DNA from: Cladorrhinum sp. PSN259
Taxonomy: Eukaryota > Ascomycota > Sordariomycetes > Sordariales > Podosporaceae
Direction of reading: 5' to 3'
NCBI GenBank assembly: GCA_033725935.1
Contig: MU867081.1
Location: forward strand, 1 to 64,000
DNA length: 64,000 bases
Under the pieces are notes generated by a model that ran no database searches, had not been told where the DNA came from, and worked only from the letters and a program-made list of their open reading frames with translations. Every line of letters begins with the position of its first letter. Positions within the stretch are counted from its first letter, which is position 1. A program made the translations under genes and the position numbers. Shown here piece by piece: positions 47,712 through 58,186 of this stretch.

Positions 47712-49730
47712 CTAATCTTTAGCAATGCGAATATCAGTAATCTGGTTCTTAGAAAAGGCCTTAATGTCCTCAAAGACGTCTTCGAGGGGCGTGATCAGTG
47801 CGTGTGTCCCGCTACCGCCCTGGGCCTCGAATCCTCTAAATAGCAGGCCGAGGGCGGTGCCGACTCTGTCAAACACCACTGATCCAGAGTCACCCCTCCC
47901 GGCAACTACGCTGCCTCGTACTTCCGTCAGCGCCAGGTAGAGAAACTCCGTTGACAGGTATTCTACGGGCGATTTGATGTGTTCCTCTACGTGTGCATCT
48001 TCGGAGATACGCACACGGGGCTTGGGGTAGGCGTAGCGCCCGACAGTTGGGCCGGTGGTGGCACCAATCTTGTACACGACGCTTCCAATGGACAGGTTTC
48101 CAAGGCTTGGCGTCTTCGTGCGCTGTTGCAGCCGTGGGACAAGGGCCGACTCAGGTAGCGTGGGTGCCCTTGTAGAGTAACCCCTCCGCACCCAGTCCGA
48201 GTTGTGTCGAAGTTTATTTTGGCCTACGCGTTCAACACCGGTGCCCGTGGGCTGTATCAACGCCCAGTCAAGGCGCCCATTGTTCTTTGTTCTGCGTGCG
48301 TAGCCCGAGGCGGCATACACGGTGCCAAGATGTTGCCTGTTGTTATCGAAAAAGGCCTTCTTTTCTTTCAAAACCCTCTGGAGCTTGGCTGCTTGCTGGG
48401 GGTACCGTTTGATCCTGGTCTCCAAGTTCCAGACCACGAAGGAATGAAGTCGACGCGTAGGTGACTCAATGTCGACTTTCTTGCCCGCAAAGCTAGGACT
48501 TACGCCGTTGATGTCAATGTTCCACAGGTCCGAGCCCTGGGCGGGTGCAAGGATGATCGATTTATCATTGTTTTTCGGGTCTTTGCCAAGCTGAAATCCA
48601 TCAAAAGCCGAGCGTACGACATGGTAGTTGGTCAGCGCGAACTTGGTCCACTGGGGTTTTTTCAGGGTCTTGATCTCGACCCAGCATCCCAGGGTTCCCG
48701 TACCAGGAAATCGCAGGTCATCACCGTCGGGAGCTTTGAGGTATCTCGCCGGCCCAATGTCGTCTCCGATATCTACGATCTTGTTGTAATTGTGCTCGGC
48801 GGGATCGAAACCCCTGATGTTAAGGATCTCCATCTCATCATCAGCACTCCAAGACTTGTTCTTGATCTCAAAGCTTGGGTAATGTCCCACAGTGGAGTTG
48901 TGCTCCATGTGGAACCGAAGCTTGTAAGGATAACGATTGAGAAGCTCCTGAATCTCGTCGAGGATGGGTGGCCATTTGCTCTCCTCTGAGCCGTAATCGA
49001 CACCGACGAAAACTGTAAGAGGGTTTTTGCCGATATCCTCGTTGGTACCGAGCTTGAACAAGGCGACAATGTTGACCATCGACTTGGTGTTGGGATTTTG
49101 ATGGAGAATATCAACGACCTCGTCCCTGATTTTACACCAATCTCTGTCCAAGGCATCCGAATACTCAGCTTTAAGGATGGGGCTCAAGTACCTGCGTAGG
49201 GTGAGCTCAAGGTCGACCATCTCAACGCCAACTTGCAAGCGACCCAAGGATCCGCTCGCGCGTGTTACCAATTGATCGACGAGTTTCTTGGTGTCTGTGA
49301 CGACCTTCTCCCAGATGCCGTGTGACTGTTCGCCAGCCCACCTGGCGACAATCAAAATGGTGGGGGGAAAGTCATCAGGGTTTGGCGTGTCTCCGTCCCC
49401 AACCGGCATTCGCGCAACGACATCGATGCCGAGGGCTTCGACGCCTGCCTCTCTGGCAATTTCCTTGATACAGTCGTCAAGATTGCCGTTGGGAAAGCTG
49501 TTGAAGATACTGTAGACTGCGGCGCATGCTTTGTTATAACCGCTGTCGATGGGGAGAGGCTTAAGAGGAGGTGCTCCAACGCGGCGTCTGACGTTAGAAA
49601 TGAGGAAGATCCCGGCATCACTGGAGTCGGAAGACGAATGTTCAAGGTCGCGATATCGGGCTTTGCGGCGAGAGATGTGCCAATCACTCGAACCGTCGAA
49701 CCGGGCAGGAAGGGCCAATTGAGTCGTCAT
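47712..49730 (-). CDS. Intracellular trypsin-like serine protease with N-terminal unknown domain
   Basis: Intronless, 672 aa, no signal peptide or membrane helix. The C-terminal half is a chymotrypsin-fold (PA clan) protease with all three catalytic residues visible in order: His370 in FALTNYHVVRSA, Asp488 in NGRLDWALIQP, Ser615 in AGRGDSGSVVFD. The block GSVVYKIGATTGPTVGRYAY before the Ser is also typical. The first about 330 residues form a separate alpha/beta region (two stretches reading VVARMP, ILIVARWAG and NIVALFKLGTNE, LTVFVGVDYGSEE look like repeats of one fold), function unknown. Cytosolic trypsin-like proteases occur beside fungal and bacterial NLRs as death effectors; the NLR at 40.6 kb is the only such neighbour. 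That link is inference. Confidence 0.85.
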   Translation of the reverse strand: MTTQLALPARFDGSSDWHISRRKARYRDLEHSSSDSSDAGIFLISNVRRRVGAPPLKPLPIDSGYNKACAAVYSIFNSFPNGNLDDCIKEIAREAGVEALGIDVVARMPVGDGDTPNPDDFPPTILIVARWAGEQSHGIWEKVVTDTKKLVDQLVTRASGSLGRLQVGVEMVDLELTLRRYLSPILKAEYSDALDRDWCKIRDEVVDILHQNPNTKSMVNIVALFKLGTNEDIGKNPLTVFVGVDYGSEESKWPPILDEIQELLNRYPYKLRFHMEHNSTVGHYPSFEIKNKSWSADDEMEILNIRGFDPAEHNYNKIVDIGDDIGPARYLKAPDGDDLRFPGTGTLGCWVEIKTLKKPQWTKFALTNYHVVRSAFDGFQLGKDPKNNDKSIILAPAQGSDLWNIDINGVSPSFAGKKVDIESPTRRLHSFVVWNLETRIKRYPQQAAKLQRVLKEKKAFFDNNRQHLGTVYAASGYARRTKNNGRLDWALIQPTGTGVERVGQNKLRHNSDWVRRGYSTRAPTLPESALVPRLQQRTKTPSLGNLSIGSVVYKIGATTGPTVGRYAYPKPRVRISEDAHVEEHIKSPVEYLSTEFLYLALTEVRGSVVAGRGDSGSVVFDRVGTALGLLFRGFEAQGGSGTHALITPLEDVFEDIKAFSKNQITDIRIAKD

Positions 49731-50670
49731 TCTAAACGACAGGAGAGCTTTCGTGACAGATGGGGTTTGTTCTGAACGAAGAGTGATGTGGAGAGAAAAT
49801 GGGTGGGAGAGTAAGAGATGGAGAGTGAGAGATGGAGGGTATTAAAAGATATAGACGAGCAAATAGAATTTTGTTTCCCAAAGCGTAAAAACAGCAAACG
49901 CCACTATCAGAAAGAAAGTTCAGATGAAAAGTGGGGGATGGAGAGCTTTAAAAGATACCGCAAGCCAATAAGCAACAGAATTTAGTTTTCCAAAGCTTCA
50001 AAACAGCAAACACTCACCATTAGAATAAAATTCTGTATACGGTCGAGGATTACGCACATGCTAGAGCTGATGTGATGAAGGGATGGAGGAAATAGGCACG
50101 TGATAGGTCCCGAATTGAAAACCTGCAGGCGGGGACGGCCCCCAGTGCGGAGTCACCGTGTTGAACGGTGGAGCCACCGGATACGGAGTGATCACTCTGA
50201 TCACCGGGGAATTGAGTGATCATGGTTGTTGCGGGCTGCGGGCGAGGAGTCATCTGGCTTGGGGGAAATCAGCCACCTCACATCTCATCCCATCTCACCC
50301 CAGCGCAGGATTCTGAACGAAAATGGAATTTCGTGCCCCCAGATTTGTTGCAGACTACCAAGCTGTTTCATGAGGTCATGCAGAGCAGGACGTCAAAGAA
50401 AAAAAACTTGTCATCTCAAATTCTGGTGTTATGCTGCTGCTGCCAGAGGCCGTTTGTTGTCCCACTGCCCGTCACGACATGACACGACAAGGAACCTTTC
50501 ATTGAGCTGCACCTTATTGAAGACGCAGCACTCACTGGTTTCTATTCCCATACACGTTCAATGTTCTCTTCACCTTCTCTGCATGTGGTTCCCCTGGTTC
50601 AATATTCAGGAAAACACGAACTTGCCTTTTCGACCCCTATTGATCTGCTTTCAACGAATGCAAGGCCCAA
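49731..50670. other. Divergent promoter region
   Basis: 940 bases between the protease gene (leftward) and a secreted protein gene (rightward). A stretch at 49795-50040 is purine-rich with two similar segments (GGATGGAGAG...TTAAAAGATA). At 50180-50222 the word TGATCA recurs. No gene. Confidence 0.45.
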
Positions 50671-51801
50671 ATGCATCCACGTACCCTTGTTAAATACTTG
50701 ATACTTGTCGCCATCAATTTTCACTCAGCTTCAAGCAGTACAATAGACGAGGATGAGGAGCCCACAACCCAGAGACCCAACAAACATGCAGCATACACAG
50801 ACCCAGTGATTTGTGGAGTGGGCCTCAACGCTTCGGCTGGCGGTGCAGACGGATTTTATATAGTCGAAGCAGCTTGGGATATTCCTCTGCTTCACTACCG
50901 CGAAGGCCAAGTGAGCAATTGGTTGAGTATCCCACCGCACACACAAGGCATCGCCCTCGGCGGGGGCGGCGATTGTAAGACCCAGATCCGAGCCTCGACA
51001 AGATCCATCCTTGCTGGACAGAACAATACAGCCACGAGAATTGACATTTCGATACTCCCGCATCCGTGGTTCCCCATACCTGTCAATATGTCTTCGTTTG
51101 GTACGTCCTGAGCGGCTTCTCTAGCGAAGTACTGTCGGCATATTCATGATATGCTAACACGCCTCTTCACAGAGATTATGGTCAACGACACCGTCGAAGC
51201 CCGGATATCGCTCTTATCAAGCAAGAAAGCCCACGTGTTTGTCTTCTTCTCCCTCCCTCCTTTTTGTCGGCAAGAATACTAACAATTCTCCACACCCAGA
51301 ATCTTCAAGATCCACACAACCTACGAGCACAAAACCCGCCCCGACCAAACAGCAAATTACACAATCGACCTCATCGAGAACGGCCACGAAACATGGGCAA
51401 ACATCACCCTACAAAACTGGGACGGACACAAGAACATTGACCTCCTCAAGCACAAGAGAAAAGACAACTTTTACCAACACTTGAACGCGCGCAACGTATC
51501 CTTCTGCACCGACTCGGCATGGTGGTTCATCACTGAAGCCACACCGGATCGGAGGTTGTTGCGAAATGATGTTGCAGGCGAGAGGGAGAGGGAGTATGTG
51601 CCTCGTTTCAGCCCAACGAGCTTCAAGGATATGAAAGTGTCGAGCAGCAAGTACCAGGAAGATGCGGTTTCGCCCGAGGATGATCCGGATGCGAAGTACT
51701 ACAAGATGGTCAACGGGGATGATGTGGATGAGGAGTTGTGTTATGTCGAGAGCGTGCAGACTGGGCGGATGGTGTTGAGGTCTAGTGAGGATGAGCTGTA
51801 A
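50671..51801 (+). CDS. Secreted hypothetical protein
   Basis: Three exons: 50671-51100, 51173-51236, 51300-51801, 331 aa. The signal peptide is MHPRTLVKYLILVAINFHSASS. The rest is soluble with several N-glycosylation sequons (NAS, NNT, NMS, NDT, NYT, NIT) and few cysteines. Recognisable stretches such as GVGLNASAGGADGFYIVEAA and NVSFCTDSAWWFITEATPD match no family I can name. The C-terminus is acidic. The second intron uses donor GTTTGT at 51237, the only nearby choice that keeps the frame. Protein function unknown. Confidence 0.65.
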
Positions 51802-52495
51802 GCCGCAGTTTGAAAGGAAAGCCCCTCTGGAAGGGTCAGGATTACAGATGCTGGAGGGCTTCTCGTGATTCTGAGCTGACATGCACTAAGCCCGATTCAG
51901 AAAATGACCAAGTCATTTCCCCTTGTCACCGTTTTGTGGAATCTTGGAGTGGATTGGTCTGGTTCTGTCTTATCTATGGCTGCAATCAGCATGTGAGAAT
52001 TGGCGGGTTTCTTTTTCCTGTGTATGTTAGAAAAGAAGGCATCCGTTGGGCTCACAGATCAACTTGTTGCTCATTGTGTGGCAATTGCCATGGATGAAAA
52101 GTTGAAGTAGGAGCAACTTCTGGAAATTGAATGAATTTTTCAAGAGAAAACTTTAAAACAGTTTTGGGTCATGAGAACGCGGGGGGACTGCCCAGATCCT
52201 CTGCGACCCCCACTTGGGCCCACACAACCAAGGGGTCCACGGTTCTTCCCCAGCTGCAGTTGGATGCAAGGATTCCCCTGTGGCGCGCACCAACGCGTGA
52301 TGAGGTTGGCAAACAGATGTGTGCGCCGGTGCGGTGCTTTGGTGGTGCATTCTACCTTAGATGTGTGCGGTGTGGTGCACATGCAATTGGAACCCTAGAT
52401 TTCCACCGAACCTACCTTAATCTTTATCTCGTGGCTGTTAAGGTGACTTAGCTTGGGGTTGTCACATGGAATTTTGAGCTCACTGAATTCCCAAG
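51802..52495. other. Intergenic, no supported gene
   Basis: About 700 bases with no open frame of protein character. Confidence 0.5.
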
Positions 52496-53086
52496 ATGCC
52501 CCTCCCCAATGATTTGACCGATGAACTTGTCTCGATTCTTCCCAACCGCAGTCCCGTTGATCCCGAAACCAGTCGACTTTTGCAACCGCCACCAGCCCGA
52601 AAACGCCTTGAGCATCATGTTAGAGTCCAAGGGAGACTGGCTTTGGTCAAGAGCGTCTCGACAGCTGATCTGAGGAGCGACGCTACACAAATACCCACAC
52701 CGCCCCTATCTGCAGGAATTGGTCCTCCGAGAATACCGCTACCTCAGTATGAACCTGCGGTCGGCAGTGCGGTTGCACCAACGGAGAACTGGTCGGGCCG
52801 ACGAAAAAGCCTCGAGAGTGAAGGAAAGCCTCAAAATATGCGCCAAGTAGTTCCGAGGGACAACCAGTTTAGGGGATATGGAATTGGCGGGGCAGGAAAT
52901 ATTCGTGAGTTGTTTTCCAAATGGAAATGGCTCAACTTGCTAACCATGCACTTCTAATCACCAGGCCGGCCGATAGACGTAATCCACCCGCCGACCTCCT
53001 CGTCAGGAAGAAAGTGGAATCTCCGAGAGATCTTTGGGCTCCCGGCCGATCCAAACGCGAAATCCAACAGGAGGGCAGATTTGTGA
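52496..53086 (+). CDS. Small DUF3602-like protein (GGAGN motif)
   Basis: Two exons: 52496-52904 and 52965-53086, 176 aa. The protein is basic and disordered. Its only conserved feature is a Gly-rich motif GYGIGGAGNIRR split by the intron, matching the G-R-G-G-x-G-N signature of fungal DUF3602 proteins. The spliced end reads NIRRPIDVIHPPTSSSGRKW, then NLREIFGLPADPN, then stop. A cleanly spliced frame supports a real gene. No function is known for the family. Confidence 0.55.
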
Positions 53087-54367
53087 GGTCATGGCATGGC
53101 CTGGCTGGAAGACGTGGTCAATTCAGAGTCCGGAATATCTCAACACCACAGAGGCAGGACGTCTGACTTTAAGGGCCTACACAGAGGTACAATGACATCA
53201 CCTCAAGAGCCTGGCCATGCTTGAAGCACCCTCAAGCTTTCCGACGGTGGTACCGACTACTTTAGTGTAGTATCCACGAAGCAGGTCGTCCCGCAGATAA
53301 GGTGGACCCGCCAAATCGAGATGCCCTCCCCAATCGCAGCCAGTGGGTTGTAAGCCCAAAAGAGACTACGGCAACGAAATCCCTCAAGTAGTGTTGATAG
53401 CGATATCGATAAACGACACTGCTCCCGTGAGGGGAAGATAGGCAAGTGAGTCAAACTACCTATTACCGCTGCGTCATCTTGTCAGTGACACTGGGAGCCA
53501 TGACTCGTAAGGTCAAGTTGACATGAGTGGAATTTTGCAAGGAATTCAACGGGTACATCAGCCATTGAAGTTAACATTAGCATGTGTGCAAGCTGCAAAA
53601 GCAAGCCTCAGTTGAGAAACATCCAATGGGAACTGCACCGAACCCCGTCCTAGACTCAGCTCGGCTACTCCCAGGAACCCGAAACTCTTCCCGCAAACTT
53701 CAACCCATTTTAGCAATAAAATGCGATGTCTTTCAAGGATGGACGCGCCAATCCCAAGCCCGTGGATCGCCCGTCCATATGGTATTTCAGATACGACAGA
53801 CCTGCAGCTGGCTCATTACTTTCTCCTCAAGATGGCAATATCGTTTCCGCCAAGAGGTGTTCTCGTCCCCTGTCTCGCTTGACCCCCAGAACCAAAACCC
53901 TTGGCAGCGACTTGTGGGGACTGATAAGACGTCCATCCAGGCGCTCCAGCCCATTCGACACCTCTGGTGGGCGACCTCTTATCAGCAACACCGCACTTGA
54001 GCACGCAGAATCCTACAGTCACCTTATCTCGCCGAGACCAGTGAGCCTGGGGGTGTAACTTGATGTTTAGGAGCATGTGCTTTCCCTGCTGTTGCCGCAG
54101 GATGCATGTTTCTTGCATGGCAAGTAACAAGGAATAATAACGAGGTGGTGGTGACACGAGCAGGAGGACGTTGCATACAAATATCTGCCGACGTCACCTT
54201 CCCAGAGTCCCGTGAAACAAGTTGTCTCGGGCCAGCGACCGATCATTCAGATAATTCCCGACAATCATTTGGTGATATCATCACCCCTTTCCTATTAACC
54301 CCAAACTCTGTTTCTTTCCACCTCATCATCGTACGCCCCATCCTACCAACGCATTTGAGCCTCAACC
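53087..54367. other. Intergenic and promoter of ammonium transporter
   Basis: About 1.3 kb. One open frame (53726-54058, 110 aa, Ser/Arg-rich, starting MSFKDGRANPKPVDRPS) might be a small gene but has no domain. A GATA word (CAGATAA, 54249-54254) lies about 115 bases before the transporter ATG and could bind a nitrogen GATA factor of the AreA type. Confidence 0.4.
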
Positions 54368-55949
54368 ATGGCCGAAGCTTCCGAAATAGTACCTGTGACG
54401 GAATGGCCCGACTGGGCCACCAACCCCGACGGCGGTGATCCGCTCACGCAGGACCTCAACGCCCCTTACGACAAGGGCGATCTCTGTTGGCTGCTTGTGT
54501 GCACTATCCTCTGCTGGCAGATCACACCTGCCATTGGCTTCCTATATGCCGGCATGCACAGGCGAAAGGCTGCCCTTACCATGGTGCTGCAGTCACTCTT
54601 TTGCGCCTGCGCCTGCGGTATCCAATACTGGATTTACGGATACTCTCTCTACCAGTCCCGAACCACGAACCCAATCCTGGGCGACTTGAGCCTGGCTGCT
54701 TTCAAGAATGTTTTGGCACAACCTTCGTTGGCCAATAGCGATATTCCGGATATCCTCTATGCGGCCTTTGGCTTCACTTTTGTCAGCTGCACCGCCATGA
54801 TTCTGGCTGGAGCCATGCTTGAGAGAGGAAGATTGGCACCCAGCATGTTGTTCTTGCTTTGCTGGACCACATTTGTCTACTACTTGTAAGTTTCTTTGGT
54901 TTGTGGTATCATGTTGATGCTGACGATACTTAGCTTGGCTTACTGGGAATGGAACCCCTCTGGATGGCTCTACAACCTCGGCCTTTACGACTTTGCTGGT
55001 TCCGGTCCGGTACACATTGCTAGCGGCTTTGGTGCATTGGCTTGGTCTATGATGCTTGGACCCAGGCTTCACGAGGAGAACCAAACCGCTAGTGAGCGCA
55101 AGTCGAAGCTCGCCCACTACAAGCCTCACAGCCCTCTTCTCATGTGTATCGGTACAGTATTTATCTGGTTCGGATGGTTTGCCTTCAACGGCGCCTCTAC
55201 CGGCAACCTCAGCCTCCGGTCCATCTATGTCGTTGTCAATACGAACTTGGCTGCTTGCGGTGGTGGTATTACATGGGTCTTGTTGGATTACGTCTACAAG
55301 AAGAAGTTCAGTCTCGTCGGGTTCTGCTCTGGTATTATTGCTGGCTTGGTTGGTATCACACCCGCTGCTGGTTACGGTATGTCTTTTCCTTGACCTTCGC
55401 TGGATGAGCCTCGTTTTGCTGACCTTAATTCCAGTGCCCGTCTACGTTGCCGTTCTTGTCGGCGCCGTCACGGCAGTTTGCTCTTTCTTCACTGTCAAGT
55501 ACAAGTACCTCCTCTCAGTCGACGATGGGCTTGACATCTTTGCGATCCACGGTGTCGGTGGTTATGTTGGTGACATCCTTACCGGGTTCTTCGCTGCCCA
55601 GTTCGTCCCCGCTCTTGACGGTGTTTCTGGAGCTTCTTATGAGGGTGGTTGGTGGAACAGGAACTTCCGTCAGATGGGTCTTCAGCTTGCCGGTGCCACG
55701 ACTTGTGCGGCCTGGTCGTTCTTTGTCTCTTGTATCCTATTGTTTATCATCAACAGGATCCCCGGCATGCACATCCGCGAAAGCGAGGAGCACGAGATTA
55801 AAGGCCTCGACCTCAAGTACCTGGAAGAAGTCGACTATGAGGATGCCATTCTACGCGGTTGCATGATTTCTGAGGGGCCATCAAGACAGAGCAGGTCGCC
55901 ACAGAAAGAGCCAGGCACCTCATCGGGCGAGATTGAGAAGACTGACTGA
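54368..55949 (+). CDS. MEP: Ammonium transporter (MEP/AMT family)
   Basis: Three exons: 54368-54885, 54934-55376, 55435-55949, 491 aa, eleven hydrophobic helices as usual. Diagnostic residues are seen: CWQITPAIGFLYAGM; Asp192 in YDFAGSGPVHIASG with the first pore histidine His200; and DDGLDIFAIHGVGGYVGDILTG with the second pore histidine His359. The twin-His pair is intact, as in high-affinity Mep2-like proteins. It is a plasma membrane protein for ammonium uptake. The cytoplasmic tail is acidic, then Ser-rich (EGPSRQSRSPQKEPGTSSGE), a likely phosphorylation region. A GATA word upstream suggests nitrogen control (inference). Confidence 0.95.
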
Positions 55950-57344
55950 GTGGTATATATCCTGAACTAACGGACGGCGTTTTTGTGTTTTTTTTTTTTT
56001 TTTTTTTGGCTATTCAGACTCTTAAGATTAGAGCATAGATATGCGAGCGACCTTGTGTTGGAGTTTTAATTGGCAATTATTGCTGTTGCTTCCAAATAAT
56101 TTCACATTTGATCCTTCTTGCTTGGCCGCCATGTTTTTTTGCCATTATTCCCATTAGCTGGGTAGATATCTCACGATGACCGACCCCTCATTCTCCAACT
56201 TACTCTCCAACTCACGACCCCCCATTTCGCACCCCTCAGTTTCGGCACTTGACCGTCAGCAATATCTGGTGCATGAAGTCGCCTCCACTAATCCAGGTGG
56301 TCGGGACCGTCAGTGCGCCTCGAGGATTTGTTGGTGGATCGCGTGACAGATCCGACGTCGTGGTGCATTGTAACTATTGATTATTGAATGTCGTCTAGAT
56401 CGACTGCAATCATTTTTAGTGCTCGGGATCCAGATCTATTATCCAGCGGGATTTGGCCACCGTTACACCTGTACATCCATCGCCATTGCTGAGGACATGT
56501 GGCGATCGCTACATGTAGGCAGGTCGGTTTACGTTTGTGGTGTTCATTGTCAACCTGGGCAAGTGAGCGTCTCTTTACGACGTTTGGTAGGGTACTCTAA
56601 GGTTGGAGAAAGAAGAAAGAAATTTATAGGAATACGGTACGCAATCTCCAACCCACCCTGGGTAGGTACCGTCCTACCTTGTTCCCCAATGCTCGTGCGC
56701 GTGTTGATGAGTATGTATGCTTGGACCCTGCCGAGATTCTTGACCGCTTCGTTTATCTACAGCAAGTCACTGTTGAGCCACGGCGTGGAGGGTACGAGCT
56801 AGGGAGAGGGCAAACCTGGAAGCTAATTAGTGTAGAGGGTTGCCCAGCAGTGCCAGTGACAATGCCAAATTAAAAAAAACCATGACGAAGATGTAGAATC
56901 CAGCCAGTAGCTTCGATTTCACATTTTCCTTCCTTTCAAAGCGTGAGGAAAAGGTAACGAACGGTCTTGCTACAGTAGTTATCCTTGTTCTGTTCCCTAA
57001 GTACCCTGGGAGAATTCCATCTTTTCCTTTAAACTTATGGTAAGTTTTCAATCACGACGGGCGAAATCGGCCATGTTCAAGTGGACACCCACAATATGTG
57101 TTTCACCCACAATGTGTTCCATAACCATTGAAGAATGTCGGCTGGTAGGGGGCAGGAACCTGTAACTCGTTTTTTTTTTCCAAAATTATTTACAGGGATA
57201 CAAAATAAGTTTTGACGCAAGGCGAACCGTGGTACGTACATACGCATGGACAGGCATGGATGAAGAACAAAATGCACAACGGAACAAGATATCCGAGCGA
57301 CGACTCACGACACGAGCGACGCGACCGCTTCTTTTTTCTCGAAC

Positions 57345-57368
57345 CATGCCATGCCATGCCATGCCATG
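57345..57368. repeat. (CATGC)n pentanucleotide repeat
   Basis: About five CATGC units, CCATGCCATGCCATGCCATG, with palindromic CATG cores. Confidence 0.85.
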
Positions 57369-57980
57369 GAAAATTGGTTGGAACAACCCCCAATGTTATA
57401 CGCCATTAGTGTTTAGCTACATGGCATGGTTTTGCGCATGGCCACCAGCTAGCCATGCATGGATTTGGAGTAAAATTAGCAGGGGTGGATTACCCCAGCT
57501 TTTTTTTGGAGGGAAAAGGAAACTAGATCTAGATTTGGTATGGGGACAAGTAGACTCGGATTCTCCGACCCGTGTTTTTATTTTATTTATTTGGTTCATG
57601 AAGGAAACTGAAACAAGCCAAAAACGAGACATTGCATCCATCCATCTTGGTTTGGGTGAAGTCGTAAATCCTAGAAAGACTGGGAAAGGGAAGGGGAAGT
57701 GAAGCAAGAAAAGTATTCCGCACTACGTGCATAGAATGGTTGAAGCAAAAGGCAAAGGGAAGGGCAAGAAGGTTGCTAAAACCAAAACAAAAATGAATAA
57801 ATAAATAAAAGTAAAAAGGAAACGATGTTACGATATTGCTGCTTGGGTCTGGGCGGGAGTAGCGTGTACCATTGAACGTACCGAGCGAGCGTCTTTTCTG
57901 GTTTAGTGTAACCTGGGGTCACGGATGGGACAAGCAAATCATGCAGGTATTAAGCCCAACGGGGGGCCAACGAACAAGGA

Positions 57981-57987
57981 TATAAAA
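57981..57987 (+). promoter_or_regulatory. TATA box upstream of MFS gene
   Basis: TATAAAA about 205 bases before the ATG at 58187, followed by a strongly pyrimidine-rich leader (58048-58110). Confidence 0.4.
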
Positions 57988-58186
57988 GTTGGGGAAGGAT
58001 GATTTATAGCCGTGTGGTGAGGTAGCATTTTCCCATTTTCTTGTGGATCTTTTTTTTTTTGTTTTCCTTTTTCTCCAAAACTTTCTTCTTCTTCTTCCCT
58101 TATTTACCTCCTTTCCTTGCTTGTTGAACGTTTTGTTTCAGCCCTGGCTAGGTAATTTTGGAAGGGAAAGAAAAGACAACAAAATC

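Larger units (their letters stand above)
55950..58186. other. Long intergenic region
   Basis: About 2.2 kb without a supported gene. It includes a poly-T run at about 55987-56008, an ATGCC tandem repeat at 57345-57368 and the promoter of the MFS gene. The open frame at 56377-56802 lacks a motif. Confidence 0.5.

Noticed and set aside
53726..54058. 110-aa Ser/Arg-rich open frame
   Set aside because: Has an ATG but no motif or splice support; mentioned under the intergenic entry only.
56377..56802. 141-aa open frame
   Set aside because: No domain, no promoter signal and low-complexity surroundings; not enough to call a gene.
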